Source: Methylobacter sp015476545
GTDB taxonomy: Bacteria > Pseudomonadota > Gammaproteobacteria > Methylococcales > Methylomonadaceae
Length of the DNA stretch: 64,000 nucleotides
Assembly (NCBI RefSeq): GCF_052162025.1
Contig: NZ_CP197401.1
Coordinates: 2,170,001-2,234,000, forward strand
Direction of reading: 5' to 3'
The notes under the pieces are model-generated. The model was given only the letters and a program-made list of their open reading frames with translations, was not told the origin of the DNA and did no database searches. Positions 63,487 through 64,000 of this stretch are shown here, piece after piece (position 1 is the stretch's first letter; each line of letters begins with the position of its first letter). The position numbers were made by a program, and so were the translations under genes.

Positions 63487-64000
63487 ATGACCGACATCAG
63501 TCGTGTGGCGCTGTTCGGGAAGCTGAACAGCGTATGTTACAAAGCGATAGAAGGCGCAACCGTATTTTGCAAAATGCGCGGCAATCCCTATGTGGAGCTG
63601 GTGCACTGGCTGCATCAGATTCTGCAGCTGCAGGATTCCGATCTGCATAAAATCATCCGCCAGTTCAATCTCGATCCCTCCCGGCTGGCCAAGGACTTTA
63701 CCGATGCGCTCGACCGGTTGCCCCGGGGCTCCACGTCCATCTCCGACCTGTCTTCGCATGTCGAGGAAGCCGTCGAGCGCGGCTGGGTTTACGGCACGCT
63801 GATGTTCGGTGAATCGCAAGTCCGCTCGGGGCATCTGGTCGTCGGCATCCTGAAAACCAAAGGGCTGACGCATGCCCTGCAAAGTATTTCCCGGGAATTT
63901 GACAAGATCAAGCCTGAGACACTGACCGAACGTTTTGCCGAGATCGTCAGCGGCTCGCCGGAAGAGGGCCTGCGCGCCAGCGACGGCTTTCAGGTCGGCG
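63487..64000 (+). CDS. clpV: T6SS AAA+ ATPase ClpV (TssH), 3' end outside window
   Basis: The first 171 codons are visible. The N-terminal domain carries ISRVALFGKLNSVCYKAIEGAT, GNPYVELVHWLHQIL and the second Clp-N repeat (WVYGTLMFGESQVRSGHLVVGIL). It disassembles contracted sheaths. GGGAG lies 7 bases before the ATG. The frame is open at the right edge; the AAA+ modules and any downstream vgrG lie beyond. Confidence 0.95.
   Translation, partial: MTDISRVALFGKLNSVCYKAIEGATVFCKMRGNPYVELVHWLHQILQLQDSDLHKIIRQFNLDPSRLAKDFTDALDRLPRGSTSISDLSSHVEEAVERGWVYGTLMFGESQVRSGHLVVGILKTKGLTHALQSISREFDKIKPETLTERFAEIVSGSPEEGLRASDGFQVG

Overview
The window reads as a chromosomal segment of a gammaproteobacterium, probably a methanotroph or other methylotroph of the Methylococcales type. 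That placement is an inference. It rests on an NAD-dependent formate dehydrogenase close to the Pseudomonas sp. 101 enzyme, the sdhCDAB-sdhE-ygfX order, heme A synthase, a methanotroph-like set of exported proteins, and mid-range GC. No rRNA or marker gene is present to settle it.

Layout. 0-13.6 kb is housekeeping: a thioredoxin-fold YyaL-like protein cut by the left edge, a DsbA-fold protein, a Rieske protein, the overlapping trio birA-coaX-SPOR protein, ctaA (COX15), ygfZ, the operon sdhC-sdhD-sdhA-sdhB-sdhE-ygfX, and ychF. Two identical tRNA-Met(CAU) genes follow. 13.9-17.9 kb is accessory: a repeat-rich stretch, a HExxH protein resembling 'Vgr-related' T6SS metallopeptidases followed directly by a small lipoprotein (putative effector and immunity pair), a YhcG-type PDDEXK nuclease, a DUF99 protein and dispersed repeats. 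17.9-21.5 kb is an Mla/MCE lipid-transport operon on the minus strand. 21.8-23.7 kb carries a CAP-domain protein, a HAD hydrolase and an exported MsrB.

23.9-33.2 kb is a molybdate region: an outer-membrane porin gene, modA, modB, modC and a di-Mop protein lie on the minus strand behind a sigma70-like promoter whose -10 box sits inside a near-perfect ModE-type palindrome; modE lies about 3.7 kb away. Between them are cyanase, formate dehydrogenase, an exported MsrA and a relic of a TonB-dependent receptor.

33.4 kb to the right edge is a type VI secretion island. It opens with a lipoprotein made of Sel1 repeats, a long coiled coil and a caspase domain, then a transmembrane Ser/Thr kinase. A 3 kb block interrupts it (an ABC transporter that has lost all its ATPase motifs, and small ORFs), flanked by two copies of the 3' end of the kinase gene with its terminator. 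A Calx-beta autotransporter and a glycosyltransferase follow. The T6SS proper is tssJ (divergent), tagH, tssK, tssL (with OmpA domain), tssM, a tagF-pppA fusion, tssA, tssB, tssC, hcp, tagJ, tssE, tssF, tssG and clpV (cut by the right edge). The segment from tssA to clpV has the same order as the Pseudomonas aeruginosa H1 locus. Kinase, FHA protein and PP2C phosphatase form a complete threonine-phosphorylation switch. VgrG and PAAR genes are not in the window.

The best candidate for something undescribed is the caspase lipoprotein and kinase pair heading the T6SS island, whose kinase carries repeated DAT[VQ][LI] motifs that could be autophosphorylated docking sites for TagH. Next are the metallopeptidase and lipoprotein pair at 14.5-15.7 kb and the ModE-controlled porin-modABC-mop operon.
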